A DNA stretch of 64,000 nt from PGYR01 sp034670025 (GCA_034670025.1 JAXMOE010000007.1:1-64000), one strand, 5' to 3'. Counted from the first letter of the stretch, positions 51,493-60,930 are shown. The notes: a model not told the origin generated them from the sequence alone. Numbers and translations are program-made.

Positions 51493-52849
51493 TATTCTTA
51501 TTTTCCGAATGTATTTTGCCTGATAATTTTCTTAACTTCAAATCTGCCTTCAAATAATCTATAATAGCATTTATGTAATTCTGTTGTGATTCTCGTAGTG
51601 AGTTGTCTGCCAGCAATACCTCGGTGATGCTTGCTGTTCCTTTCTTCTGCATCAATTGTGTGTTTTCATATATGGTGTTAGCTAATTCTATTTGATTTTC
51701 GGTGCCCATTATTGACTTAGCAGCTATTGTTTTTTGTCTTTCAAAGTTCCCTATTTCCATCTTATTTTTGTCAGAAACCAACTTAGTTTGCAGCTTGTTG
51801 TTCTCAATTTCTAACTTTTTTTGTTCTATTTTCCTTTGTGTGGTTGTGCCATCGAACAGTGGTACTGACAGTTGGAGCCCTGCAAAGCTAACAGGGTAAA
51901 AGTCTAAAAACTCATTGGGACTTTTATCATATCCGAACCCTGTTGTTCCATAGGAAGCAACCAAGTTTAAATTTGGGAGGTATCTTGATTTTTGCAAAGT
52001 AGATAACTCATTACTCAATAGTTCTTTTTGAGCTTTTACCAACTTTAAATCTAAGTTTTCTTGTTTTACTATTTTCGATTTTATCTCTTGAGCTATATTA
52101 GCTTCTACTTCAATTTTTCTATTGTCTGATATTCCGATAGCAAACTTCAAAGCACTTGTTATTTCTTCATATTTGCTCTCTAACTTGTCTTTCTGTGTTT
52201 GCAAAATCTGTTTTTGCAATTCCGCTTTGCTCACATCAGTACCTTTAACTAATAGTTGTTCATTTAGTAATTTGGTAACTGCCAAAAGAGTTTCCGCATT
52301 ACTTAGGTTGCTGCTAACAAACTCTAATTGATTTAAAACAATTTGAGCGTTGTAATAGATTATAGTAATGTCGTAAACAACATCTTCTTTTGTTTTCTGA
52401 TACTTTAGTTTAGTTACTTGTTGTGCTATTTCAGTATTCCCAACAGCTCCATACACCTGAGGATTGTATAGTGGCATAGAAAGAAAGACATTGGCGTTTA
52501 TATTGTGAGGCACACCAAACTGAGCTGCTTTGAACTGTCCTTCTGGCACTTGTGGGTTGAATACACTAAGGGGCATTAGCTGGCGAGGCAAATCAAAAAA
52601 GTATTTGTACTCCATATTTGCCATTATTTTTGGGTACAAATTAGAAGTAACTTCGGCATTTTTTTCATCACTAATAGCCATGTTATTTCGGTCTATCTGT
52701 ATCCCTTTGTTGTAAACCAATGCCGAGTCAATGCATTTATCCAAAGACCACTCTTCTTGAGCACTAACACTTACCCCGGTTGAAAACAATAATGTAACCA
52801 ACAGTAGTTTGTGAATACTCACTAACTTATTTTTAAAATTTTTTTTCAT
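51479..52849 (-). CDS. TolC-family outer-membrane efflux channel
   Basis: 456 residues. Signal peptide about 1-31 ('..GVSVSAQEE'), then two TolC repeats of long helices and short strands ('LSMPLYNPQVYGAVGNTEIAQQ', 'LSVPLFDGTTTQRKIEQKKLEIE', 'GTASITEVLLADNSLRESQQNYINAI'). It forms the trimeric exit duct for the adjacent MFP/RND pair. Its start overlaps the tetR stop by 4 bp. Confidence 0.93.
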   Translation of the reverse strand: MKKNFKNKLVSIHKLLLVTLLFSTGVSVSAQEEWSLDKCIDSALVYNKGIQIDRNNMAISDEKNAEVTSNLYPKIMANMEYKYFFDLPRQLMPLSVFNPQVPEGQFKAAQFGVPHNINANVFLSMPLYNPQVYGAVGNTEIAQQVTKLKYQKTKEDVVYDITIIYYNAQIVLNQLEFVSSNLSNAETLLAVTKLLNEQLLVKGTDVSKAELQKQILQTQKDKLESKYEEITSALKFAIGISDNRKIEVEANIAQEIKSKIVKQENLDLKLVKAQKELLSNELSTLQKSRYLPNLNLVASYGTTGFGYDKSPNEFLDFYPVSFAGLQLSVPLFDGTTTQRKIEQKKLEIENNKLQTKLVSDKNKMEIGNFERQKTIAAKSIMGTENQIELANTIYENTQLMQKKGTASITEVLLADNSLRESQQNYINAIIDYLKADLKLRKLSGKIHSENKNNENE

Positions 52850-53433
52850 TTTTCTATCAATTTTAATAATCCTTCAAGTACACTATTTCCGTCTTGGACC
52901 AAATTTGATTTATGACCAGAGACTTTCCATTTCAAAACTGTCATCCGCATACCACCTACTATTAGTGTAGTCAATGTGTTTGGTTTTATAACCTTGCTGT
53001 ATTGACCATTAGTTTGCCCATTTTCAATATTTTCTAGGACGTATTTTTGCATAAGGTCCATTATTTCTAATACTTTGCTGCTTAACTTTTCATCAAAATG
53101 AAAAATACTTTCTGCAAATATGACACTAACAATCGCGGGGTTAGATTCAAAGGAAGTTAATTGAGCGGAGAAAACTTGTCGCAATTCATCTCCTGCACTA
53201 ATATTTGGTGTGTCCTTTATGTTTTTTAATCTACCCTTTATTTCTATTCGCAAATACTCCAAAAGATTCAGTAGTATTTCATTTTTACTTTTGAAATGTC
53301 TGTATATAGCTGGTTCTGATATTCCAATATCTGCAGCTAAATTTTTGATAGTAAGGTTTTGGATACCGTGCTGATCTATCCTGTCAGTAGCAGCTTCCAT
53401 TATTTCTATTTGTCTGTTTGTGTAATCTGTCAT
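52846..53433 (-). CDS. TetR/AcrR-family repressor of the efflux operon
   Basis: 195 residues. The N-terminal helix-turn-helix 'IEMAATDRIDQHGIQNLTIKNLAADIGISEPAIYRHFKSKNEILLNLL' is complete; the C-terminal ligand domain is divergent, as usual. It is the first gene of the leftward efflux operon, so it most likely autoregulates through the palindrome at 53453-53468 and is released by a substrate of the pump. Confidence 0.92.
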   Translation of the reverse strand: MTDYTNRQIEIMEAATDRIDQHGIQNLTIKNLAADIGISEPAIYRHFKSKNEILLNLLEYLRIEIKGRLKNIKDTPNISAGDELRQVFSAQLTSFESNPAIVSVIFAESIFHFDEKLSSKVLEIMDLMQKYVLENIENGQTNGQYSKVIKPNTLTTLIVGGMRMTVLKWKVSGHKSNLVQDGNSVLEGLLKLIEK

Positions 53434-53452
53434 TATAAAAAATAAAAAGTTA

Positions 53453-53468
53453 GTTAGTATTCACTAAC
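53453..53468. promoter_or_regulatory. Probable TetR operator
   Basis: Perfect inverted repeat GTTAGT-ATTC-ACTAAC centred 27 bp upstream of the tetR start, in the 123-bp gap before 53557. A second GTTAGT half-site begins at 53449. Size, symmetry and place match operators of TetR-type efflux repressors. Confidence 0.65.
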
Positions 53469-53556
53469 AAACATAGTAACTAAAAATATTACTTCCAAAT
53501 AATATTAGTTGTTACCTTTATTTATTCCTTATTATTTTAATGGGTAGGGGGAGAGT

Positions 53557-54141
53557 TTACACCACATTCAACTCATATTTGGTGAGCAACCCAGCCAAAT
53601 CGGAGTGGGAAAACTTAGCATTTTTCATTCGGTTGACTTCTGGGTCTATAGTGAAACTACTCGACGTGCTGAAGTCAACAAACTCTAAGTTGCATCGGCC
53701 AAATACGGCTTCGTTCAAATCGCAATTGTCGAATGAACTTCCCTTCATCACGGTATTTACGAACTGTGCATTATCTAACTTACAGTTGTTGAATTTGGTG
53801 TTTGGTATCTTCATATTCGAAAAATCAGATGAAGATAGAATACAATCCGAAAAGCTAAATTCGAGTAAAAAATCACGGCACTTACTGAACTCTACTCCCA
53901 CTAATTTTGACTTGCTAAACCTCACATTGTTGAGCGTAACGTTGTTCATATTTGCTAAGCTGAGATTGCAATTAGTAAAGCTGCACTCTATGAACTTAGT
54001 ATCGGCTAAGTCTGCTTCAGAAAAATCACAGTTGACAAACTCACACAGCTCAAAAGTTGTCGCCACCAGCTTCCCTTTCTTTAATACTATGTCCTTGAAC
54101 TCTTGCTCTTCGTAATACTTTTTAGAAAGTGGGTCGTTCAT
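53557..54141 (-). CDS. Pentapeptide-repeat protein (Qnr/McbG-like layout)
   Basis: 194 residues of A(D/N)LXX-type repeats forming a right-handed quadrilateral helix ('ELCEFVNCDFSEADLADTKFIECSFTNCNLSLANMNNVTLNN'). There is a single short break near 'SKCRDFLLEF', and the C-terminal cap 'SSSFTIDPEVNRMKNAKFSHSDLAGLLTKYELNVV' is like those of Qnr and McbG proteins, which mimic DNA and bind gyrase. Whether this protein protects gyrase is unknown. It is monocistronic, 15 bp downstream of the T9SS propeller gene. Confidence 0.85.
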   Translation of the reverse strand: MNDPLSKKYYEEQEFKDIVLKKGKLVATTFELCEFVNCDFSEADLADTKFIECSFTNCNLSLANMNNVTLNNVRFSKSKLVGVEFSKCRDFLLEFSFSDCILSSSDFSNMKIPNTKFNNCKLDNAQFVNTVMKGSSFDNCDLNEAVFGRCNLEFVDFSTSSSFTIDPEVNRMKNAKFSHSDLAGLLTKYELNVV

Positions 54142-54155
54142 AATAAGTATATAAT

Positions 54156-55784
54156 TTATTTTATGATGAATTTTTTGGTGATGAATTCATTTCCCGACTT
54201 TATCTTAATAATATAAGCACCTGAATTTAGTAACTCTATATCAATTTTTAATTGGGTCTGTTGACTATCTATCAAATCGTTTTGTATTATTTTCCCTTCT
54301 AAATCAAGTATAGTTATTTCTGATATATGAACCTTATCAGTATTATCAATAAATAGACTCGTGTGAGTTGGATTTGGGTATAATTGCAAATTGAAATCAT
54401 CTGCACCATAGTGGTTAGAATTTTCTACCGAAGAAGTACTATTTTTTTTTAAATAAACTTCATATATCTCGCTGTTCGCTGAGCTTTGTGTGCCATCGTT
54501 TATAAAAAATATATTTGGCTGTGAGCTTTGTATTCCTCCAAATATGTATCCGACCAATATGTTTTCTGAACTCAAGCTATCTAATTTGAATACATTGTTT
54601 TTGAAATGGGGGAAATCTGGGTTTGGTATAAATTCGGCACCCGCACCCAAGAGTGAAGGCATAACAATTGGTAGTTTTGTCTCTGTCATTTTACCGTTTT
54701 CATCTCTAGTTACTACAGCTATAGTGTTTACAAAAGGGACATCATCGTCTTGTACTAATGTTCCCAAGCTGTCATAGAACTGAGCTATACCACCAAAGAA
54801 TATAGTATGCATTTCATTATTTTCTTCTGAATATATCGGTAAAGTAGGACAGTGGTAGTGATTGTAATACTGTTCAAATGAGTCATTTATATAGTAATCA
54901 TCAGAAGTTACTGTTACAGAGTTTAAGAAAGGCAAGTCTTCATCATGCTGAAATACTCCTGAAAACATAATTATACCTTCTTCACCATTTTCTAATATCT
55001 GAGGTTCTGCATTATAATCACGTCTGTGTAAATTCATAGTGTCTATGTGTGGTTCTAAATGATTTGCAGTAATTGTAACACCGTCATCAGATATTGTAAA
55101 CTTTCTAACAGAGTTAGTATAGTCTTGAATAAATCCAGGTCCATGATCAGGCCCCATTGGGTTGTATCTACCTATGAACTTTTGTCCACCCAGTAGGAAG
55201 AAAGTGTCATCTATCTTTTTCAATTGTCCACCAGTAACCTGAAATTGTGAATCTGTAATTTGTCTAATTGATTTTGAGAAATCTGTTTTAGAAATTACTG
55301 CATCTATTACTTCTGCAACATTAATTGCAGTTAGATTGTCAAAAGTTGTGTGGTCTCCCAACGTACCGCTATACCCGTAACCACCTATTACATATAAGTA
55401 TTCCCCCTCTTGGTAAAATTCCATATTGGTAGAACTCAATTGTTCTTGCACTGAGGTCGGCAAAGATTCTACTGTTGCTGACCATTTTTGCTTTGTAACT
55501 GGGTCAACTACTATAAGTTGATTATTGTGTCCGGCAACATCGAAAGCAGCCCAAGGTTGTCTTCGGTGTAATCCGTCTAATCTACCCCCAACAAGCAACC
55601 ACTTCCCATCGGCTTGCCCAAAAGCATACGATTGCAGACCACCTAATTCCGATATAGTCACAGGTTTGATTTCAATTTCAAATGGATCAACTTCAGAATA
55701 AGCATAAATCGGAGTAATGAATATTGCAATAAGAACTGCGAGTATAATTGTTGGTATATTTTTCATTCTAATAATAAGGTTCAC
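54156..55784 (-). CDS. Kelch-like propeller protein with T9SS sorting domain
   Basis: 542 residues. Signal peptide about 1-30. Repeats of the kelch/galactose-oxidase type fill about 40-450 ('YLYVIGGYGYSGTLGDHTTFDNLTA', 'FLLGGQKFIGRYNPMGPDHGPG', 'TIFFGGIAQFYDSLGTL'). The end carries a type A T9SS domain ('FNLQLYPNPTHTSLFIDN', 'LNSGAYIIKIKSGNEF'). Extracellular or surface-attached; binding role inferred. The start is set at the ATG giving the signal peptide; 'MKNIPTIILAVLIAIF' from residue 7 is an alternative start. Confidence 0.85.
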   Translation of the reverse strand: MNLIIRMKNIPTIILAVLIAIFITPIYAYSEVDPFEIEIKPVTISELGGLQSYAFGQADGKWLLVGGRLDGLHRRQPWAAFDVAGHNNQLIVVDPVTKQKWSATVESLPTSVQEQLSSTNMEFYQEGEYLYVIGGYGYSGTLGDHTTFDNLTAINVAEVIDAVISKTDFSKSIRQITDSQFQVTGGQLKKIDDTFFLLGGQKFIGRYNPMGPDHGPGFIQDYTNSVRKFTISDDGVTITANHLEPHIDTMNLHRRDYNAEPQILENGEEGIIMFSGVFQHDEDLPFLNSVTVTSDDYYINDSFEQYYNHYHCPTLPIYSEENNEMHTIFFGGIAQFYDSLGTLVQDDDVPFVNTIAVVTRDENGKMTETKLPIVMPSLLGAGAEFIPNPDFPHFKNNVFKLDSLSSENILVGYIFGGIQSSQPNIFFINDGTQSSANSEIYEVYLKKNSTSSVENSNHYGADDFNLQLYPNPTHTSLFIDNTDKVHISEITILDLEGKIIQNDLIDSQQTQLKIDIELLNSGAYIIKIKSGNEFITKKFIIK

Positions 55785-55821
55785 TTTTTGTTTTTATAAT
55801 TAAATTTTTATTCTAGTCTGA

Positions 55822-56211
55822 CTACCGCTTACTCATCTTATAAAAAGACAATGCAATACTCGAAGCCATAGATATGAACATAAGGATTTGCACCAACATA
55901 GTATTAGTCGTGAGTTCAAATGGTTGGAACAATATAAAAGAACTACCAGTTAAGAATGCGAGTAGTCCAACCGAAAGCATAGTCCGCATTATGTCATTGT
56001 ACTCCGTTGGCTCCACAGTTTCTTTGTCACGCAAATGTATTGCCGAAAGGAATCGCTCCTCAATTGACATAAGCAAAAGAATGAAAGTGAGTATGAATTG
56101 ATAGACCTGCGATTTGGCTATCACTATATTATCGGCTCTGCCAAATACTGCCAAAAGTATCAGCACAACAAATGCAATTTCAAGTATATATCGTATGTAT
56201 TTGTATATCAT
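55822..56211 (-). CDS. Small four-helix membrane protein of unknown function
   Basis: 129 residues with four predicted transmembrane helices (about 7-25, 32-50, 74-92, 99-120) and no recognised domain. A charged loop 'LRDKETVEPTEYNDIM' separates the helix pairs. It lies between the T9SS propeller gene and mnmA with gaps of 37 and 76 bp. Confidence 0.6.
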   Translation of the reverse strand: MIYKYIRYILEIAFVVLILLAVFGRADNIVIAKSQVYQFILTFILLLMSIEERFLSAIHLRDKETVEPTEYNDIMRTMLSVGLLAFLTGSSFILFQPFELTTNTMLVQILMFISMASSIALSFYKMSKR

Positions 56212-56287
56212 AGTTGCAATATAGTTTATTTATGAGATATATCATACACAATTTACCAAATCTCCAAAAGAGGGCACTTATCGTCAA

Positions 56288-57460
56288 CTAAGCAAATATA
56301 ACCCCAGAGCCAACAAGCTCATCACCGCTGTACCAAACGGCAAACTGTCCTGCGGCTACTCCTTTTTGCAGTTCGTCAAAGACAATATAAATGCCGTTTT
56401 CTTTGCAGATTAATTTCGCTTTCTGGTTGGGTTGGCGATAACGTATCTTTACATCATACTCGCGGATTTCGCCTATTTCCATCATTTGTGTTGGACGTAC
56501 CCAGTGCACTTCGCTGGACTTTATGTGTACCCCAGGGCGATTGAGGGCATAGTGATCTTCGCCTTGCCCTGTGTAGATTAAGTTGTTCTTGACATCAGTA
56601 CCAACTACAAATAGCGGCAGCTTAGTACCGCCTATGGCGAGCCCTCGTCTTTGGCCCACTGTGAAGAAATGTGCTCCATTGTGTTCGCCTAACTTGTGCC
56701 CATCGCTTGCCCACATTGGTGCGGGGTAACAAATCTCATCGAGCATACACTGATCTAATAAATCATCACCGATATTCCACTTGTATTCCTTGTCTGCAAT
56801 TTCAATTACGTCGCCTTTTTTCGGCTCTAATTTTTGCTTTAGGAAAGTAGGCAAATCTATCTTACCTATGAAGCATAGCCCTTGCGAGTCCTTTTTGTCA
56901 TAATTTGGTAGCTTTAGTGATTTTGCTATCTCTCTTACTTCTGGCTTTGCTATCCCACCAATAGGGAAGTGTGCATAGCGAAGCATATCTTGATCTAATT
57001 GGCAAAGAAAATAGCTCTGGTCTTTGTTGTCGTCTTTCCCTTTTAACAGCCGATACTCGCCATCCAATTCATCTTTTTGGCAATAGTGACCCGTAGCTAC
57101 CAAATCCACATCATACTCCAATGCTGCTTTTAAAAACACATCCCATTTTATCTCTCTATTGCAAAGCACATCTGGGTTTGGTGTGCGTCCTGCTTCATAT
57201 TCGGCAAACATATAGTCCGCAACTCGTGATTTGTATTCGCCACTAAGGTTAATGTGGTGAATAGGAATACCTAAGTGACGTGCCACCAGTTGAGCTATCT
57301 CGTAGTCTTCTTCCCACTCACAATCTCCACGGAGTGTCCCGGTTGGGTCGTCCCAGTTTTGCATAAACAGAGCAATGACCTCGTGTCCCTGCTCTTTGAG
57401 TAGGTGTGCTGCAACGGCAGAGTCCACTCCGCCAGATAATCCTATTGCTATTTTTGCCAT
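56288..57460 (-). CDS. mnmA: tRNA-specific 2-thiouridylase MnmA
   Basis: Thiolates U34 of tRNA for Glu, Gln and Lys. 390 residues. PP-loop 'GLSGGVDSAVAA' at 7-18, catalytic C100 in 'TPNPDVLCNREIKWD' and C196 in 'DSQGLCFIGK' (E. coli C102 and C199), 'ATGHYC' and the C-terminal beta-barrel ('GAHFFTVGQRRGLAIGG', 'KAKLICKENGIYIVF'). It is monocistronic. Confidence 0.97.
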   Translation of the reverse strand: MAKIAIGLSGGVDSAVAAHLLKEQGHEVIALFMQNWDDPTGTLRGDCEWEEDYEIAQLVARHLGIPIHHINLSGEYKSRVADYMFAEYEAGRTPNPDVLCNREIKWDVFLKAALEYDVDLVATGHYCQKDELDGEYRLLKGKDDNKDQSYFLCQLDQDMLRYAHFPIGGIAKPEVREIAKSLKLPNYDKKDSQGLCFIGKIDLPTFLKQKLEPKKGDVIEIADKEYKWNIGDDLLDQCMLDEICYPAPMWASDGHKLGEHNGAHFFTVGQRRGLAIGGTKLPLFVVGTDVKNNLIYTGQGEDHYALNRPGVHIKSSEVHWVRPTQMMEIGEIREYDVKIRYRQPNQKAKLICKENGIYIVFDELQKGVAAGQFAVWYSGDELVGSGVIFA

Positions 57461-57559
57461 AATTATATAATTTATTTTCTATCTAATACGTTTATATATT
57501 GAGATATTTTGTTAAGTTATATTACAAAAATAGATTATTAATTTAATTTTAAGAAGATT

Positions 57560-57784
57560 ATGTCAAAGATTGATAGATTAAAGGAAGATATTATCGAATC
57601 AGTAAATGAAACCACTGATGAAAAGCTATTACTATCAATAATTGATTTTATCAATTGCTATGAAGACGAAAAATTCTATTTTACACCAGCCCAAGTAGAA
57701 GTATTAAAGAAGAGTAGAAGGAAAACAGATAACAATGATTTGATTTCAGGTGATGATTTGGAATTATTAGACGAGAGTGGGTGA
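57560..57784 (+). CDS. Small antitoxin-like protein without partner
   Basis: 74 acidic residues: a helical N-terminus ('KIDRLKEDIIESVNETTDEKLLLSIIDFINCY') and a disordered acidic C-terminus ('TDNNDLISGDDLELLDESG'), the common form of small antitoxins of RelE/ParE-type pairs. No toxin follows; the next gene is on the other strand 16 bp away. It may be a solitary antitoxin or a relic. Confidence 0.6.
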   Translation: MSKIDRLKEDIIESVNETTDEKLLLSIIDFINCYEDEKFYFTPAQVEVLKKSRRKTDNNDLISGDDLELLDESG

Positions 57785-57800
57785 TTATTTTTTTGAATTA

Positions 57801-58976
57801 TCACTCCTTTTGCCACAATGTTTCGAAGTAGTTCAGTGAGAAATAAAATGCAATCTCAAAATCATTCCTTATGTCATTGTATTTTTGCTCTCTGTATTGT
57901 AGGTTCTTTGATTCAGCCATATTAGCCGAGCCAACTATATTACCAAAGTAGAAAGGAAATGAGATGAGCGAAACCAAAGCTCCCGATGAATAATTTTCGT
58001 TCTTGAAAAGTGTATAAATAGAAAACCCCAACAGTCCATTTATCACCATTGCCGACAAGCCCTCTTTGACCTCACCGCAGTATATATAGCCAGCACCAGG
58101 AATAACTGTACTCAAACTAGCAGCCAAGACTGGACTCTTGCTATTAGATTCTAACTCTTCTATTGTATGCCCAATAGGCATTTCTATTACGCTTGCAACC
58201 TCTTTAGCTTTATCAAATTCTGACAACTTCAGATAATTATAGATAAGGAATTTGCTTGACAGAGTGTCATTGTTCAATTTGTCTTTTTTAGATGAGATAT
58301 AATTGATATTCCACCTATATAACTCAACCAAATCCGTAGTTACATTGGTCAGAATAAATATATCCTCATCGAATATGTCAGAACTGTTGAGTGCAATAGC
58401 CATATTGATGGCTTCTTTTTTCTTATTGCTAAGTAGGTAATTACTCAATATAAGTGGGGTAATTGTGCTGCTGTCACTCGATTTGCTAAGCTCTCTTTTC
58501 AGCTCCAAAAGTGAAGAACTGTAGTCCTCTTCTTTGAAAAGTGAAAATGCAAAATCTAATCCGTCATAAGTTTGTACATCAGAGATGGGTCTGAATTTGT
58601 TTCTATAAGTATAAAGTCCTGCTTTCCAAATATGTTCTGTGCCAAATAGCTCATTGCCAAGGGGTGGGTCATGGTACAGACCATTTACAACAGGGTATTG
58701 ATTTCTTTCGGACATTCCACCAGAACAACGTTGGAACCTGTCTCCAAACATACTAAGTCCAACAACTAATCCATACTCGTCTATTGCTTCCTTTGCAAAT
58801 TGGGAACAAGAGGGGGAAAATTGGCAATTGCTCACAGATGATTTGGTTGGGGATATTACATCCTGATAAACATCAAAATAAATATCACCAACTGAATCGA
58901 AATAATCTTGTGAATAGCAACTAATTGAAAAGAAGATTGCTACTAGAGGTATTAATATTTTAGTCAATCCACTCAA
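57801..58976 (-). CDS. Secreted YidD-domain protein with repeat region and C-terminal membrane hairpins
   Basis: 391 residues. A signal peptide (1-23, '..SISCYSQ') precedes a YidD (membrane protein insertion efficiency factor) domain: 'YQDVISPTKSSVSNCQFSPSCSQFAKEAIDEYG' then 'FGDRFQRCSGG', with its conserved Cys. About 120-270 is helical, TPR-like. The C-terminus has TM2-like hairpins ('SLSTVIPGAGYIYCGEVKEGL', 'INGLLGFSIYTLF'). Normal YidD proteins are 70-90 residues, cytoplasmic, and encoded by rnpA/yidC operons; none of those genes is nearby. The start overlaps the end of the PEGA gene by 17 bp. Confidence 0.78.
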   Translation of the reverse strand: MSGLTKILIPLVAIFFSISCYSQDYFDSVGDIYFDVYQDVISPTKSSVSNCQFSPSCSQFAKEAIDEYGLVVGLSMFGDRFQRCSGGMSERNQYPVVNGLYHDPPLGNELFGTEHIWKAGLYTYRNKFRPISDVQTYDGLDFAFSLFKEEDYSSSLLELKRELSKSSDSSTITPLILSNYLLSNKKKEAINMAIALNSSDIFDEDIFILTNVTTDLVELYRWNINYISSKKDKLNNDTLSSKFLIYNYLKLSEFDKAKEVASVIEMPIGHTIEELESNSKSPVLAASLSTVIPGAGYIYCGEVKEGLSAMVINGLLGFSIYTLFKNENYSSGALVSLISFPFYFGNIVGSANMAESKNLQYREQKYNDIRNDFEIAFYFSLNYFETLWQKE

Positions 58977-59439
58977 TCTTTAATTGACCCAAATCTTCTC
59001 CTTTTTCGGACTGAACCGTAAGGGAAGTGAAGTTTTCATAAATATACACATTTGTGTTTTGAGCAGTACCCTTAGGGTCAAGATTAGCTATTATATTATC
59101 TGGGTCAACATCATAGGCGTTACCAGTACCCAGATCTATTGCTAAACCAATTAGTCCACCACACACTATATTACCCCACAGCCAACCAGTAATACTTTTA
59201 CCAGTAGTAACAGTATATTTGTTATAACCTGCCTTTGAAATTTCGAGTATGTGTGATTCGCCTCTTTTTAATTGTAATACCGCAGGGGTTTGACCTACTT
59301 TCATTCCATTTACAACTATTGATGCCCCAGCAGGGTCTGATGCTACATTTACTTTGTCCTTACTGCCATTCATTATAGATGAGCAAGAAGTAAACATTAG
59401 TGAAGTGATTACTATTAAAACAATTAGTGCCTTTTTCAA
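58960..59439 (-). CDS. PEGA-domain lipoprotein
   Basis: 159 residues, lipobox 'SLMFTSC' (Cys about 19). PEGA domain at about 30-75 ('VNVASDPAGASIVVNGMKVGQTPAVLQLKRGESHILEISKAGY'), then a short Gly-rich hydrophobic hairpin ('WGNIVCGGLIGLAIDLGTG'), resembling small bacterial envelope lipoproteins. It is coupled to the YidD-fusion gene and probably works with it at the envelope. Confidence 0.82.
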   Translation of the reverse strand: MKKALIVLIVITSLMFTSCSSIMNGSKDKVNVASDPAGASIVVNGMKVGQTPAVLQLKRGESHILEISKAGYNKYTVTTGKSITGWLWGNIVCGGLIGLAIDLGTGNAYDVDPDNIIANLDPKGTAQNTNVYIYENFTSLTVQSEKGEDLGQLKIEWID

Positions 59440-59509
59440 ATTGTGTCCTCTCCTGATGAATTTATTATTTAATTATTGGAATTGGCAATATAATAAAATA
59501 AATAAATAA

Positions 59510-60169
59510 TTAAAAGAGTGACATGTTAGAATCATCATTGTCAGTTTCTTTTTCTTCCTTCTTTCCGCCTATTTCTTGACCAGTTTTTAGCTTAAATTCA
59601 TCTATTATTCCTCGTTGCTTCAAAGCCCAAAATGCTTCAGCCGTTGCATCAATATCTGCTTTCGCATCGTGTGCATTGTCAAAATTCTTAGCAAATAATT
59701 TATAGTATAGCTCCGAAAGTCTAGGGTATTTGAGTCCACTGCTACCAGGCAAGTTGCAAAACTCTATTGTCTCTTGCATAGTACAGATTTTTTTCTTCTC
59801 AGCTATATCGCTTTTGATATAGTGGCGAGCAAATTCTGCACTCAATACATTGTAGTCAAACTCAACATTGTGAGCGATTATGTATTCTGACTTTTTTATT
59901 ATAGCATTAAATACCTCTAACACATTTGTAATTGGGTAACCCAGATCGGTTGCTTTTTCCTTGCTTATTCGGTGTATTTTCTCCGAATCGGGGCTAATAT
60001 CAAACCCGTCAGGCGTGACATAATAATTACCAGTCGAAATGTCATTGCCGTGCTTGTCTTGCTCCAACCAAGCTATCTGCACTATGTAGGGCCAATTGTC
60101 CAAATCAGAAATTGGTGCATCGTAGTTTTTAGGTAAACCGCTAGTCTCTGTGTCAAAAAAAAGGTACAT
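59510..60169 (-). CDS. DEDDh 3'-5' exonuclease (DnaQ-like)
   Basis: 219 residues. 'YLFFDTETSGLP' supplies D6 and E8, 'IAHNVEFDYNVL' the second Asp and 'NAHDAKADIDATAEAF' the His and last Asp of the DEDDh site. The C-terminal tail is short and charged. It is a stand-alone exonuclease, closer to DNA-repair or processing DnaQ-like proteins than to the Pol III epsilon subunit, which ends in a polymerase-binding tail. Overlaps the hydratase gene by 1 bp. Confidence 0.88.
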   Translation of the reverse strand: MYLFFDTETSGLPKNYDAPISDLDNWPYIVQIAWLEQDKHGNDISTGNYYVTPDGFDISPDSEKIHRISKEKATDLGYPITNVLEVFNAIIKKSEYIIAHNVEFDYNVLSAEFARHYIKSDIAEKKKICTMQETIEFCNLPGSSGLKYPRLSELYYKLFAKNFDNAHDAKADIDATAEAFWALKQRGIIDEFKLKTGQEIGGKKEEKETDNDDSNMSLF

Positions 60170-60930
60170 TATTTTTTTTCTTTAAATTGTTTTATATAAT
60201 TTTTTGTAAAGTCCGATAGCACTAATCTTCCACTAATTTCAGCTCTGCTTTCCAATAAGTTATCCCAATCTTCCGTACCAGACCAAGTTACTTTCTTTAA
60301 TTCTGCCATAGCGTCTGGGCTGTTACCTGCCATTTTGGTTGCAAACTCAGCTACTGCACTATCAAGAGCTTCAATGTCATCATAAACTTCGGCGTAGAAA
60401 CCTCTGTCTTTTGCCCATTCTGCACTGTACCACTCATAATCTATTGACATTTGTGAAAATGCTGACTTGCCAATTTTTCGTTCTACTGCTGGGCCAACTA
60501 CAAATGGGCCTATACCCAATGCCAGCTCACTCAACTTAACAGATGAATACTTGGTAGCAAGTGTGTAGTCAGCTGCAGAAAGTACGCCTACACCACCACC
60601 TACTGCTTTGCCTTGTACTCTGGCTATGACAAATTTTGGACACTTGCGGATAGCGTTGATCACTACAGCAAATCCCATAAAGAAGTTCTTTCCAGTTGGG
60701 TAGTCAGTAATTGAGATTAGTTCATCGAATGAGGCACCTGCACAGAAAGCACGGTCGCCACCAGATTTGAGTACAATTACTCGCACTTCATCATTCTTAC
60801 CTGCTGCTTCTATTGTCTCCGCTAACTTACGTAGCACATTGCCTGGAAGTGCATTGCTCGATGGGTGATAAAATTCTATGGTAGCTATGTTGTTTTCAAC
60901 TTGTATATTCACATCGCCATTCGGATTCAT
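60169..60930 (-). CDS. Enoyl-CoA hydratase/isomerase family protein
   Basis: 253 residues of the crotonase fold. 'GGDRAFCAGASFDEL' and 'GKAVGGGVGVLSAADYTLA' provide the oxyanion-hole backbone; 'LSELALGIGPFVVGPAV' is the second conserved block. The catalytic Glu pair of classical hydratases is not clear, so it may be an isomerase or another crotonase activity. No other fatty-acid or CoA genes are in the window. Confidence 0.87.
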   Translation of the reverse strand: MNPNGDVNIQVENNIATIEFYHPSSNALPGNVLRKLAETIEAAGKNDEVRVIVLKSGGDRAFCAGASFDELISITDYPTGKNFFMGFAVVINAIRKCPKFVIARVQGKAVGGGVGVLSAADYTLATKYSSVKLSELALGIGPFVVGPAVERKIGKSAFSQMSIDYEWYSAEWAKDRGFYAEVYDDIEALDSAVAEFATKMAGNSPDAMAELKKVTWSGTEDWDNLLESRAEISGRLVLSDFTKNYIKQFKEKK

